From contig DATJIA010000335.1 in the NCBI GenBank assembly GCA_035493675.1, positions 3,677 through 67,676 on the forward strand: a stretch of DNA of 64,000 bases, given 5' to 3'. Both the position numbers and the translations under genes were made by a program. Below the pieces are notes generated by a model. The model ran no database searches, had not been told where the DNA came from, and worked only from the letters and a program-made list of their open reading frames with translations. Below, piece after piece: positions 24,027 to 36,033 of the stretch (positions within the stretch are counted from its first letter, which is position 1; the number at the start of each line of letters is the position of its first letter). The stretch is from JAIOQA01 sp035493675 (lineage in GTDB: Bacteria; Myxococcota_A; Polyangia; Haliangiales; Haliangiaceae).

Positions 24027-24448
24027 TCCTTCGTCGGTAGCGGGGCGTTCTCGAGCGCGATCTTCTGGACCTTCGCCGCCTTCACGACGTCGATCGCGTG
24101 CATGATGTCGCGGTACGCGGCGCCGCCGTCGCCGGTGATCACCGCGCGCGACTCGGGCATGTCCTTCGCGATGTCGGCGATCTTCGCCGACGCCGCGGCC
24201 GCGTCGTCGTACTTGGTGCCGTTGACGTAGAGCGCGCCCTGCTTGTCGACGGTCACGCGCAAGGTCGTCTTCACCTCGGAGCCGGTCGCGGCCTTCGGCT
24301 TGTCGACGACGATCCCGCGCGCGACGATCAAGCGCGCGGTCACCAGGAAGATCACGAGCAGCACGAGCGCGACGTCGACGAACGGCGTCACGTTGATGTC
24401 GGTGATCGAGTCGTCGTCGTCGTCGTGGTAGAGGCTGCCGCCCGCCAT
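24023..24448 (-). CDS. exbD: ExbD/TolR family biopolymer transport protein
   Basis: 141 residues. A short cytoplasmic tail with five Asp, one transmembrane helix containing the critical Asp (NVTPFVDVALVLLVIFLVTA), and a periplasmic domain. Together with ExbB it forms the proton channel that energises TonB. Start and stop each overlap the neighbouring genes, so translation is coupled. Confidence 0.92.
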   Translation of the reverse strand: MAGGSLYHDDDDDSITDINVTPFVDVALVLLVIFLVTARLIVARGIVVDKPKAATGSEVKTTLRVTVDKQGALYVNGTKYDDAAAASAKIADIAKDMPESRAVITGDGGAAYRDIMHAIDVVKAAKVQKIALENAPLPTKE

Positions 24449-25083
24449 CACGCCCCCTTGTGCTCGCGCGCGTGCGCGAACGACAGCACCGCGTGCGCGG
24501 TCTCGTCGGCGCCGCCGAGGATGACCTTCAGCCGGCGCTGGAAGAAGTTGTACGCGACGACCGCGGGGATCGCGACGAGCAGGCCGACCGCGGTCGCGAC
24601 CAGCGCCTGCGACAGGCCCTTCATCACGCCCGAGGCGTCGGCGGCGGCGCCGGTCAGATCGTTCAGCTCCTTGATCACGCCGAGCACGGTGCCGAACAAG
24701 CCGACGAACGGGACGTTGTTGCCGAGGGTGCCGAGGACGATCAGGTTGCGCTCGGCCTCCTTCTTCCACTTCGCGCGCTCGGCGTGCATCGCCTCGGCGA
24801 TCGCGGCGGTGCCGCGGCCGACCTCGTCGAGGCCGCGCAGCGCGACGAGGATCGGGATCGCCGCCGACTGCGCGTACTTCTTCTTCACGTGCTCGAGCTC
24901 GTCGCGCTCGAACGCGCCGCGCAGCTCGCGCGTGAAGGTCTCGGTGTCGGTGTCGCGCGCGCGGAACCACAGCGCGCGATCGATCATCACGCCGATCGAG
25001 AGGATCGAGAGCGCGACGAGGAGCCACAGCACCCACTCGGCGCCGAGCATGGCGAAGTCGACGAAGAATTTGGTCAAGTCCAT
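24448..25083 (-). CDS. exbB: ExbB/TolQ family proton channel protein
   Basis: 211 residues, three transmembrane helices, with the family signature LGTLGNNVPFVGLFGTVLGVIKEL and the following helix SQALVATAVGLLVAIPAVVAYNFF. Short, as in single-module ExbB proteins. Its start lies within the last 10 bp of truD and its stop overlaps exbD. Confidence 0.92.
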   Translation of the reverse strand: MDLTKFFVDFAMLGAEWVLWLLVALSILSIGVMIDRALWFRARDTDTETFTRELRGAFERDELEHVKKKYAQSAAIPILVALRGLDEVGRGTAAIAEAMHAERAKWKKEAERNLIVLGTLGNNVPFVGLFGTVLGVIKELNDLTGAAADASGVMKGLSQALVATAVGLLVAIPAVVAYNFFQRRLKVILGGADETAHAVLSFAHAREHKGA

Positions 25084-26114
25084 GAGTCGGTCTCGGCTTT
25101 CATGATCTCGCGCAGGACCGCGGTCGCGTAGGCGCCCGCGGGAAGCGTGAAGGATACGACCATCGCGTCGGGCGGCTCGGCGATCGCGCGCGCGTCCTCG
25201 ACGAGGTTCGCGATCGCGCGGCGCGTGCCGAACGCGAGCTCGCCGGCGGGGCGGAACGACTCGAGCGTCATCTGCGCGTCGTCGAGCACGGCCTGCTCGC
25301 GAAGCCCCGCGGTCGTGCCCTCGGCGGCGGCGCGCAGCTTCCAGCCGAACATCGGGCCGGTCACGACGCACTCGCCGGAGGCCACGCGCGCTTCGTCGGC
25401 GGATGGATCGGTCGTCGAGAACTGGCCGCCGCTCGCGCGCTTCTCGAGCCAGTCGCCGTCGATCACGCGGCGCACGAGGCCGTCGTCGACGCGCCGGCGG
25501 AGCCAGTCGTTGAACAGCTCCGATTGCACCGACGAGATCAGCAGGCGCTTCTCGCGATCGTGGACGCGGAGCTCGCCCTTCAGGACCGATCTCCCGCGCG
25601 ACGCGTTGTCGCCGTCGCGCCCGAAGCGCTGCTCGCCGTACCAGTTGAGCGCGCCCGGCGGCTCCGCGAGCACGCGCAAGACCTGCGCCGCGCGCGCAGC
25701 CGCGTCGCCGTCGACGCCGCGCACGCGCAAGACGAACCGATTGCCGCGCAGGTGCCCGGCCTTGAGCTTGTTGCCGTGGCGCTTCGCGGCGAGCACCTTC
25801 ACGCCCGGCAGATCGAGCGCGAGCGCCGCCTCGGGCGTCGCCGGGTGCGGCAGCGACAACCACTGCCGCGTCACCGCGCGCTTGTCCTTCATCCCGGCCC
25901 AGCCGACGTCGCGCGCGCGCACGCCGAGCGCGTCGGCGATCGCGCCGGCGGCGTTCGGCGTCGCGAGATCGCGCTTCTCGATCCAGACATACGTGTGCTC
26001 GCCGGCGCCCGACGGCTCGTAGGCCGGGACCTCCTCGACGACGAAATCCTCGGGCGTGTCGCGGAGGCGGCCGCCGGTCCCCGGCACGTCGGCGGTCAGG
26101 TACGGCAGCGCCAC
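25074..26114 (-). CDS. truD: tRNA pseudouridine(13) synthase TruD
   Basis: 346 residues. N-terminal LRDTPEDFVVEEVPAYEPSG and the catalytic GMKDKRAVTRQ (Asp nucleophile), plus HGNKLKAGHLRGNRFVLRVRG and LNWYGEQRFGRDGDN, are diagnostic of TruD, which makes pseudouridine at tRNA-Glu position 13. GTG start. It leads the minus-strand cluster and overlaps exbB by 10 bp, an unusual coupling of tRNA modification with energy transduction. Confidence 0.94.
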   Translation of the reverse strand: MALPYLTADVPGTGGRLRDTPEDFVVEEVPAYEPSGAGEHTYVWIEKRDLATPNAAGAIADALGVRARDVGWAGMKDKRAVTRQWLSLPHPATPEAALALDLPGVKVLAAKRHGNKLKAGHLRGNRFVLRVRGVDGDAAARAAQVLRVLAEPPGALNWYGEQRFGRDGDNASRGRSVLKGELRVHDREKRLLISSVQSELFNDWLRRRVDDGLVRRVIDGDWLEKRASGGQFSTTDPSADEARVASGECVVTGPMFGWKLRAAAEGTTAGLREQAVLDDAQMTLESFRPAGELAFGTRRAIANLVEDARAIAEPPDAMVVSFTLPAGAYATAVLREIMKAETDSWT

Positions 26115-26179
26115 CGACGTACTCTGTCATGGGGGACGGCTTTTGCTACAGTGGTCCTCGCCGGGATTCGAGGATCACG

Positions 26180-27229
26180 ATGAAGCGCCTCATCCCGTTC
26201 GACGATCTCAGCCGCCGCTCGGGGCGCTCCCCCGGCTCCTCGCTGCGCTCGGCTCGGCGCTTCGCGTCGCTCCGCGCCTCGGGCCTGCCCCTCTTCGCGG
26301 CGGCATGCCTTGCCGCCTGCGGTGGCCGCTATCACGCGGACACGCCGACTCCGGCGGCGAAGGACGAAGCTCCGCGCGGCGTCGAGGCGGCCGCGCTGCC
26401 GTACAAGATCCTCGACGCGCGCACCGGCCACGAGATCAGCGAGGCCGACTTCTGGGCGCGGGTCGGCGCCGCGCGCGCGGTGTGCGTCGGCGAGGAGCAC
26501 CCGAACCCGCACCATCACTGGGCGCAGCTGCAGGTCATCTCGCACCTCGCGACGCGCACCGGTCCGTTCGCGGTCGGGATGGAGATGGTGCAGCGTCCGT
26601 TCCAGGGCGTGCTCGACGACTACGCGGCGAAGACGATCGACGACGACGCGATGACCGCGCGCACCGGCTGGGAGGATCGCTGGGGCTACGACTTCAAGCT
26701 CTATCGGCCGCTCTTGCACGTCGTGCGCGATCACGGCGGCGCGCTGATCGCGCTGAACGCGTCGAAGGAGCTGGTGAAGCGGGTCTCGCACGAGGGGCTC
26801 GACAAGTTGACCCCCGACGAGCGCGCGCAGTTGCCCGAGCTCGATCTAGAGAACGCGGCGCACCGCGCGTGGTTCGACGGCGTGATGGCGGAGATGGGCG
26901 GCACGATGCACGGCGACAAGGACGGCGATGGGCCGAAAGAAGAAGACAAGGCCGCCGCCGATCGCATGTACAGCGTGCAGGTCCTGTGGGACGAGTCGAT
27001 GGCCGACGGCGCGGCGAAGTGGCTCGGCACCGATCGCGCGAAGGAGATCGTGATCCTCGCCGGCGACGGCCACTGCCACGACAGCGCGATCGTCGGACGC
27101 CTCAAGCGCCGCGGCGTCGCCGAGTCGATCTCGATCCGTCCCGTGATCGACGACGGCCAGGGCGACGTCGCCGAGATCCTCGCGACGCCGATGAACGACT
27201 ACCTGTTCGTGATGAGCATGCCCAAGTGA
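26180..27229 (+). CDS. ChaN-like haem-binding-type lipoprotein
   Basis: 349 residues. The domain RAVCVGEEHPNPHHHWAQLQVI... GPFAVGMEMVQRPFQ and the later ILAGDGHCHDSAIVGRLKRRG define the ChaN/Cofac_haem_bdg family, cysteine-anchored proteins implicated in iron or haem handling. The lipobox CLAACG is preceded by a 28-residue Arg/Ser-rich insert (DDLSRRSGRSPGSSLRSARR and on), read from a GC-rich palindromic stretch, that pushes the signal peptide inward. GAGGA lies 5 nt before the chosen ATG at 26180; an in-frame ATG at 26129 has no such site. TACAGT at 26147 may be the -10. Confidence 0.83.
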   Translation: MKRLIPFDDLSRRSGRSPGSSLRSARRFASLRASGLPLFAAACLAACGGRYHADTPTPAAKDEAPRGVEAAALPYKILDARTGHEISEADFWARVGAARAVCVGEEHPNPHHHWAQLQVISHLATRTGPFAVGMEMVQRPFQGVLDDYAAKTIDDDAMTARTGWEDRWGYDFKLYRPLLHVVRDHGGALIALNASKELVKRVSHEGLDKLTPDERAQLPELDLENAAHRAWFDGVMAEMGGTMHGDKDGDGPKEEDKAAADRMYSVQVLWDESMADGAAKWLGTDRAKEIVILAGDGHCHDSAIVGRLKRRGVAESISIRPVIDDGQGDVAEILATPMNDYLFVMSMPK

Positions 27230-27270
27230 CCGGCCCGCTCTTGCGCTAACGTCGAGTGCGGGAGGACCGC

Positions 27271-30246
<2,976 letters not shown>

Positions 30247-30264
<18 letters not shown>

Positions 30265-30987
30265 CGCGCTGCCCGGCTTGGGCGCGTGCTCGTCCTTGAC
30301 CATGCGCAGGTACAAGGTCGCCTTCTGGTTCTTGGGATCGCGCGCGATCACCTCGTTCCACTCGGCGACCGCCTCCTCGCGACGGCCGAGCGAGAACAAG
30401 ACGACGCCGAGGTTGATGCGCGCGGGCAGGTAGTCGGGCTTCAAGCGCTTGGCGTGCTCGAACTCCGCCGCCGCCGCGTTGTGCATGCCCATGTCGCGAT
30501 AGACGTTGCCGAGCCGCACGCGCAGATCGACGAAGTCGGGGCACAGATCGAGCGCCTTCGAGTACTCGCGCACGCCCTCGTCGTACATGCCCATGCCCGC
30601 GTACGCCGCGCCGAGGTCGGCGTGCATGTTGGCGAGCTTGCCGCGCGCGAACGGATCGAGCGAGCGCGGTTGCTGATAGCTGTTCGAGATCACGCGCGAG
30701 TAGACCTCGCGCGCCTTGTCGTACTTGCCGCGATCGTTGTACGTGACCGAGAGGTTCAGCGCGGCTTCGGTGTAGTTGGGGTTGATCCTGAGCGCGGCCT
30801 CGAACGCTTCCTCCGCGTCTTGGAAGCGGCCCTGCGCGTGATAGATGACGCCGAGCATGTTGAACACGTCGGGGAAGGTCGGTCGGATCGCGACCGCCTG
30901 CGCGAGGTACGGCTCCGCCTTGTCGTACTCGTTGGCGTGGTAGTGCTCGCGGCCCAACGTGATGAGCTGCTGGAGGCGCTCGGACAT
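30247..30987 (-). CDS. TPR repeat protein
   Basis: 246 residues made almost entirely of six or seven tetratricopeptide repeats (for example AEPYLAQAVAIRPTFPDVFNMLGVIYHAQGRFQDAEEAFEAAL). No signal peptide, so probably a cytoplasmic scaffold. Next to bamD on the same strand (14 bp gap) but with its own TAGTAT box 6 nt upstream of the ATG. Partner unknown. Confidence 0.88.
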
Positions 30988-30993
30988 GCGCCG

Positions 30994-30999
30994 ATACTA
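30994..30999 (-). promoter_or_regulatory. Candidate -10 box (TAGTAT) of the TPR gene
   Basis: Minus strand, between the bamD stop and the ATG at 30987, 6 nt upstream of the latter. Confidence 0.4.
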
Positions 31000-31001
31000 G
31001 C

Positions 31002-31817
31002 TCACTGGGGTGTCGCGGGAGACGCCGGAGCAGCGGCGGGCAAGGCGGCGATCGCCGCCTTCGCATCCGACGCGCGACCGCTCGCGGGGAAGCGCGTCAC
31101 GAGATCGCCCCACGTCGCGCGCGCGCGGTCGGGCATCTGGACCTTCGCGTAGGCCTTGCCGAGCAGCCACAGCGCCTCTTCGTCGTAACCGACGTTCGGG
31201 TAGCGCTCGAGCAAGCGGCGCAGGCGCAGCACGGTGCCCATCGGCTTGTCCTTGTCCCAGTAATAGTGCGCGACGTACCACTCGTGCGCGGCGAGCCGGC
31301 GCCCGACCTCGGCGAGGATCTTGTCGGCCTCTTTGCGGTACGGCGAGTCGGGGTACTTCTCGACGAAGCGCCGCAGCTCTTCCTCGGCGTCCTCGACCGG
31401 AGATTGATCCTTCTCGTACGACGGCGGCATCAGCCAGAAGTCGCCGGGCAGCTGCTCGTAGAAGGCCTGCCCGATCTTGAACGACGCGTAGCCGTTCACG
31501 ACCATCTCGTGGGTCGGGTGGAACTTGATGAAGAGCTTGTAGGCGTCGATCGCCTCCAGGTACTCCTCGGCGCCGTACTCCGCGTCGGCGAGGCGGAGCT
31601 CGGCGAGCACCGCGTACTTCGAGTACGGGAAGCGGCTCTTGATGAAGGAGAAGTACTTGACCGCCTGGATCCAGTTCTTCTCCTTCAGCGCGTCCATGCC
31701 CTTGTCGTAATTCTTCTGGGCCGAGACGGAGTAGTTCACGCCGGCCTGCTGGTCCTTGCCGAGAGGACCGCACGCGCCGAGCGCCAAGAGGATGATGAGA
31801 ACAGAGCGTGGAATCAT
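31002..31817 (-). CDS. bamD: Outer membrane assembly lipoprotein BamD
   Basis: 271 residues. Signal peptide IPRSVLIILLALGACG with a clean lipobox LGAC, then TPR-like helical repeats typical of BamD/YfiO (YDKGMDALKEKNWIQAVKYF, RFPYSKYAVLAELRLADAEY, KFHPTHEMVVNGYASFKIGQ). It is the essential lipoprotein of the BAM complex that folds outer-membrane beta-barrels. An in-frame ATG at 31841 would add 8 residues; I chose 31817 because it gives a normal signal peptide. Confidence 0.9.
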   Translation of the reverse strand: MIPRSVLIILLALGACGPLGKDQQAGVNYSVSAQKNYDKGMDALKEKNWIQAVKYFSFIKSRFPYSKYAVLAELRLADAEYGAEEYLEAIDAYKLFIKFHPTHEMVVNGYASFKIGQAFYEQLPGDFWLMPPSYEKDQSPVEDAEEELRRFVEKYPDSPYRKEADKILAEVGRRLAAHEWYVAHYYWDKDKPMGTVLRLRRLLERYPNVGYDEEALWLLGKAYAKVQMPDRARATWGDLVTRFPASGRASDAKAAIAALPAAAPASPATPQ

Positions 31818-31915
31818 GGGGATGCCGCGCAAACGGAGCATTGCATACACCGGCGGGTCCGGAACCTCAAGGCTTGGACTACGGCGGCGGTTTCGCGGTT
31901 GCTTCGCGGAGTTGG

Positions 31916-31921
31916 TATGAT
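31916..31921 (+). promoter_or_regulatory. Candidate -10 box (TATGAT) of the MshEN gene
   Basis: Ends 7 nt before the ATG at 31929. If it is a -10, the upstream in-frame ATG at 31917 lies inside the promoter and cannot be the start. Confidence 0.4.
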
Positions 31922-31928
31922 CGCCGGG

Positions 31929-33356
31929 ATGACTGCTGCGCCGGGGGGCGCGCGGCTGGGCGAGATCCTGGTCGAGATCGCGGGTCTGTCCCCAGCAGAC
32001 CTCGCGCGCGGGCTGGCGCTCGCCCGCAGCGAGAAGGTGCGGCTCGGCACCGCGTTGATCGCCCTCGGGCTGGCGAGCTCCGACGACGTCGCGACCGCGC
32101 TCGCGCAGCAGCAGGGCGTGGTCGCGGCGCGCGACAAGCACCTCGACTCGATCGTCGCCGAGACGCGCGCGCTGGTGCCGGCGAAGATCGCGCAGCGGCT
32201 GTGCGCGATCCCGGTCGGCGTCGTGCGCGGCGAGCCGCCCGAGTTGGTCGTCGCGATGCGCGATCCTCTCGACCAGGCCGCGATCGACGAGCTCGCGCGC
32301 GTGACCGGCTATCGGATCCGTCCCGCGGTCGCGAGCGAAGGGCGCCTGCGCGATCTCGTCGATGCGCTGAAGGACGAGCCGGCGGTGCAGGCGCCGCGGC
32401 CGAAGTCGCCGTCGCAGATGCCGATGATCGACATCACGCCGGTGCCCGCGGCGCTGCCCGCGCCGCTCTTGCCGGCGTCGTTCGGGCCCGCGCTCGAGCC
32501 GGCCGAGGAGATCCCGCTGCCCGATCCGTCGCGCATCCCGACGCCGGCCCCGCACGCGTCGCGCGACGTGATCGTCTCGACCAACGACCTCGAGCTGGTC
32601 GACGTCCCGCGCGCGCGCCGGCTCTCGCAACAACCGACCCTCGGCGCGCAGCCGTCGCGCTTGCCGCCGGTGGTCGCCAAGGCCGCGCCGGTCGGCGGCG
32701 CGATCCTCGACGAGAAGCCGTCGGGCGGCGGCGTCGGGATCCCCAAGATCCTCGTGCAGCTGCTCGGGCTCGGCGTCGCGATCGCGGTCGGCTACGTCGC
32801 GTATCAGTGGTCGCAGGGCGCGTTCTCCGACGACGAGCCGATCACCGGCCCGGCGGTGCACGGCCAGTTCCACAGCGATCGGCTCGGCGTCACGATGCGC
32901 CTCACCGGCTCGTGGCACGAGAGCCCCGACGGGATCGGCGCCGGGAGGCTGCCGATGATGGGCGACTCGACCCGCGCCGACGCGTTCCTGCGCGGCGACA
33001 GCGCGAGCCATCCCGACAAGGCGCTCATCATCATGCGCGTGACCCAGGCCGGCGCCTTCGCGCAGGTCGATCACGACAACTTCATGACCCTCCTGCGCTC
33101 GATGGAGGAGGGCTCGTCGCAGATGTCGAACGAGATGTTCACGCTCGACGGCAAGCTGGCGTGCCGCGAGAGCTCGCTCGGCGCGTCGCCGCTCGGCATC
33201 TGCAGCGGCAAGGGCGAGGTCTTGAGCACCGACTACGACATCGACTTCTTCCTGTGGATGCCGACCGCCGACGACGCGCTGATCGCGGTGTGGTTCGATC
33301 GCGATCGCGACGAGACCGAGGCGATGGCGCTCGTGCGTTCCATCCAGCTCGATTAG
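31929..33356 (+). CDS. MshEN (GspE/PilB N-terminal) domain protein with membrane segment
   Basis: 475 residues. Residues 8-140 form a T2SSE_N/MshEN domain (RLGEILVEIAGLSPADLARGL... LGTALIALGLASSDDVATALA), normally found on type II secretion or type IV pilus ATPases where it can bind cyclic di-GMP. No ATPase follows. A Pro-rich linker leads to one transmembrane helix (ILVQLLGLGVAIAVGYVAYQW, about residue 285) and an extracytoplasmic alpha/beta domain (about 170 residues). It could relay a cytoplasmic nucleotide signal across the membrane; that is inference. An alternative ATG at 31917 with GGAG upstream would add four residues. Confidence 0.83.
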   Translation: MTAAPGGARLGEILVEIAGLSPADLARGLALARSEKVRLGTALIALGLASSDDVATALAQQQGVVAARDKHLDSIVAETRALVPAKIAQRLCAIPVGVVRGEPPELVVAMRDPLDQAAIDELARVTGYRIRPAVASEGRLRDLVDALKDEPAVQAPRPKSPSQMPMIDITPVPAALPAPLLPASFGPALEPAEEIPLPDPSRIPTPAPHASRDVIVSTNDLELVDVPRARRLSQQPTLGAQPSRLPPVVAKAAPVGGAILDEKPSGGGVGIPKILVQLLGLGVAIAVGYVAYQWSQGAFSDDEPITGPAVHGQFHSDRLGVTMRLTGSWHESPDGIGAGRLPMMGDSTRADAFLRGDSASHPDKALIIMRVTQAGAFAQVDHDNFMTLLRSMEEGSSQMSNEMFTLDGKLACRESSLGASPLGICSGKGEVLSTDYDIDFFLWMPTADDALIAVWFDRDRDETEAMALVRSIQLD

Positions 33357-33366
33357 ACTGCGGCGC

Positions 33367-34053
33367 ATGAAGCGCGCGTTCTTGATCGCCGTGGTCGCAG
33401 GTTTCGGCGCCTCGTGTGGCGGATCCCAGAAGCCGCAGGTGACGATCGATCCGCCGCCGGCGCCGTCGACGCGCGCGACCCTGGTGGGGCCCCTGTGCCA
33501 GAGCGGGCAGACCTGCACGTGCCGCGACGAGGGCGCGGCCGCCGACGGCGGCGCGGGCGAGCCGGGCGAGGGCGTGAAGCGCTTCGAGGTCCGCGTCGGT
33601 CCGGCCGCCAACGCGATCTGGGTGACGCTCGACGACATGGTGCTCTACAAGAGCGAGCAGCGCCCGAACGAGTGCTTCTACGTCGATCTCGCGCCCGGCG
33701 ATCACACGCTCGGCCTGCGCGTCTCGCAGCAGGGCGGGCTCGGCGCGGCGGTGACGGTGCGCGAGTACGGCGCGAAGGCGAAGAGCTGGTACGACAGCGT
33801 CCACTTCGAGTGCGGCTCGCCGGGCGCGTGCTCGAACGAGGAGCTCGAGCAAGAGAAGGCCGACTTCGCGAACACCGAGCACGGCATCCACGATCCGTGC
33901 GGATCCGTGAAGGTGAAGGGCGTCGAGTGGGCGACCGGCACCGAGCCCGACGCGGTCCACCCCGAAGATCTGCAGGTCAAGATGACCTTGCAGGTGTACA
34001 AGTTCGTCCCGGACCGCCCGCACGGCGCCAGCTGCGAACGGAAGCAAGAATAG
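33367..34053 (+). CDS. Hypothetical lipoprotein
   Basis: 228 residues. Signal peptide MKRAFLIAVVAGFGASCGG with lipobox GASC, a Pro-rich linker, then a predicted beta-sandwich-like domain with eight Cys in the mature part (CQSGQTCTC, NECFYVDL, HFECGSPGACSN, DPCG, ASCER). Family not recognised beyond a myxobacterial conserved-lipoprotein look. Ten bp after the MshEN gene and directly abutting mnmG. Confidence 0.8.
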   Translation: MKRAFLIAVVAGFGASCGGSQKPQVTIDPPPAPSTRATLVGPLCQSGQTCTCRDEGAAADGGAGEPGEGVKRFEVRVGPAANAIWVTLDDMVLYKSEQRPNECFYVDLAPGDHTLGLRVSQQGGLGAAVTVREYGAKAKSWYDSVHFECGSPGACSNEELEQEKADFANTEHGIHDPCGSVKVKGVEWATGTEPDAVHPEDLQVKMTLQVYKFVPDRPHGASCERKQE

Positions 34054-36021
34054 ATGTACGAGTACCCCGACGCCTACGACGTGATCGTCGTCGGCGCCGG
34101 CCACGCGGGATGCGAGGCGGCGCTCGCGGCGGCGCGGCTCGGCGCGCGCGTGCTGGTCCTGACCGGCACGCTCGACATGGTCGCGCAGATGTCGTGCAAC
34201 CCGGCGATCGGCGGCGTCGCCAAGGGGCACCTGGTCAAGGAGATCGACGCGCTCGGCGGCGCGATGGCGCGCGTGATCGACGAGACCGGCATCCAGTTCC
34301 GTCGGCTGAACGCGTCGAAGGGCCCGGCGGTGCGCTCGACGCGCGCGCAGGCGGACAAGCGGCGCTATCGCGACGCGATGCGCGGGGTCTTGGAGGCGCA
34401 GGCGGGGCTCGCGCTCAGGCAGGCGGAGGTCGCGTCGCTCGATGTCGACACGTCGTCGGCGCGCGCGCGCGTGGTCGGGGTCGCGACGACGATGGGCGTG
34501 CGCTATCGCGCGCGCGCCGTGATCCTCACGACCGGGACCTTCCTGCGCGGCAAGATCTTCGTCGGGGACGCGCGCGCGGCGGGCGGGCGCGTCGGCGAGG
34601 CGCCGGCGATGAGCCTGACGGGGTCGTTGGAGCAATTGGGGTTCCCGATCGCGCGCTTGAAGACGGGCACGCCGTGCCGCATCGACGCGCGCACGATCGA
34701 CGTCGCGGGGCTCGAGGTGCAGCCCGGCGACGATCCGCCGCCGCGCTTCTCGCTCCTGGGCGACGCGAGCTGGCGCCCGCCGCTCGCGCAGCGCGCCTGC
34801 TGGATCACGTACACCAACGCGCAGACGCACGACGTGATCCGCGCGAACCTCGCGCGCTCGCCGCTCTATCAGGGCGCGATCGAGGGCACGGGCCCGCGCT
34901 ACTGCCCGAGCATCGAGGACAAGATCGTCCGGTTCGCGGACAAAGATCGCCACCAGGTCTTCCTCGAGCCCGAGGGCGTCGAGGTCTCGCCCGGAGCAGA
35001 CGGTGCCGGCGGCGAGATCTATCCGAACGGCATCTCGACGTCCCTGCCGTACGACGTGCAGCTCGCGATGATCCGCACGATCCCCGGGCTCGAGCGCGCG
35101 GAGATGACGCGCGCGGGCTACGCGGTCGAGTACGACTTCGTCGATCCGCGCGAGCTCTTGGCGACGCTCGAGACGAAGCGGTGCGCGGGCCTGTACCACG
35201 CGGGCCAGCTCAACGGGACGAGCGGCTACGAAGAGGCCGCGATCCAGGGCCTGCTCGCCGGGATCAACGCGGCGACCAGCTTGGGGTTCGGCGACGGCCA
35301 GCCGCTCGTGCTCGGGCGCGATCAGGCGTACGGCGGCGTGCTCGTCGACGATCTCGTCACGCGCGGCACCAAGGAGCCGTATCGGATGATGACGTCGCGC
35401 GCGGAGTTCCGCTTGCTCCTGCGCGAGGACAACACCGCCGATCGCGTGATGCCGGTCGGCCGCCGCCTCGGCTTGATCGACGACGAGCGCTGGCGCCGTT
35501 ACGAAGCTTCGCGCAACGCGCTCGACGCCGCGATCACGCGCGCGCGCGCCGCGATCGTGACGGGCACGCCCGCGGTCAACGACGCGCTCGCGCGCTTCGG
35601 CTCGGCGCCGATCGTCGGCCGCCGCGCGACCTTGGCCGAGCTGCTCAAGCGCCCCGAGCTCGACGCCGCCGCGGTCGAGGTGATCGCGGCCGCCGCCGGT
35701 CTCACGCCTGGCCCGACCGATCCCGCGATCGCCGAGCGGGTCGAGACCGAGATCAAGTACGAGGGCTATCTGCGCCGGCAGGAGCTCGACGCCGCGCGCC
35801 TGGCCAAGGCCGACGAGCTGTTCCTGCCCGAAGACCTCGACTACGCGTTGGTACCCGGTCTGTCGCGCGAGGTGATCGAGAAACTGAGCGCGACACGGCC
35901 GCGCTCGCTGGGGCAGGCGTCACGGATCAGCGGCATCACGCCGGCCGCGGTGTCGATCTTGATGGTGCATGTCACCGCGAGACGTCGACGGAGCTTGGAA
36001 TCGCGTTCGAGCCCGTCGTAG
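34054..36021 (+). CDS. mnmG: tRNA uridine-5-carboxymethylaminomethyl modification enzyme MnmG
   Basis: 655 residues. FAD-binding VIVVGAGHAGCEAALAAARLG at the N-terminus, MSCNPAIGGVAKGHLVKEIDALGG, KTGTPCRID and the C-terminal ITPAAVSILMVH confirm MnmG (GidA), which with MnmE modifies the wobble uridine of several tRNAs. It ends with an extra basic tail (ARRRRSLESRSSPS) beyond the usual end. Its ATG follows the previous stop with no gap and its TAG overlaps a candidate promoter box of fadL. Confidence 0.97.
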   Translation: MYEYPDAYDVIVVGAGHAGCEAALAAARLGARVLVLTGTLDMVAQMSCNPAIGGVAKGHLVKEIDALGGAMARVIDETGIQFRRLNASKGPAVRSTRAQADKRRYRDAMRGVLEAQAGLALRQAEVASLDVDTSSARARVVGVATTMGVRYRARAVILTTGTFLRGKIFVGDARAAGGRVGEAPAMSLTGSLEQLGFPIARLKTGTPCRIDARTIDVAGLEVQPGDDPPPRFSLLGDASWRPPLAQRACWITYTNAQTHDVIRANLARSPLYQGAIEGTGPRYCPSIEDKIVRFADKDRHQVFLEPEGVEVSPGADGAGGEIYPNGISTSLPYDVQLAMIRTIPGLERAEMTRAGYAVEYDFVDPRELLATLETKRCAGLYHAGQLNGTSGYEEAAIQGLLAGINAATSLGFGDGQPLVLGRDQAYGGVLVDDLVTRGTKEPYRMMTSRAEFRLLLREDNTADRVMPVGRRLGLIDDERWRRYEASRNALDAAITRARAAIVTGTPAVNDALARFGSAPIVGRRATLAELLKRPELDAAAVEVIAAAAGLTPGPTDPAIAERVETEIKYEGYLRRQELDAARLAKADELFLPEDLDYALVPGLSREVIEKLSATRPRSLGQASRISGITPAAVSILMVHVTARRRRSLESRSSPS

Positions 36022-36033
36022 AGTGCCGCGCAT

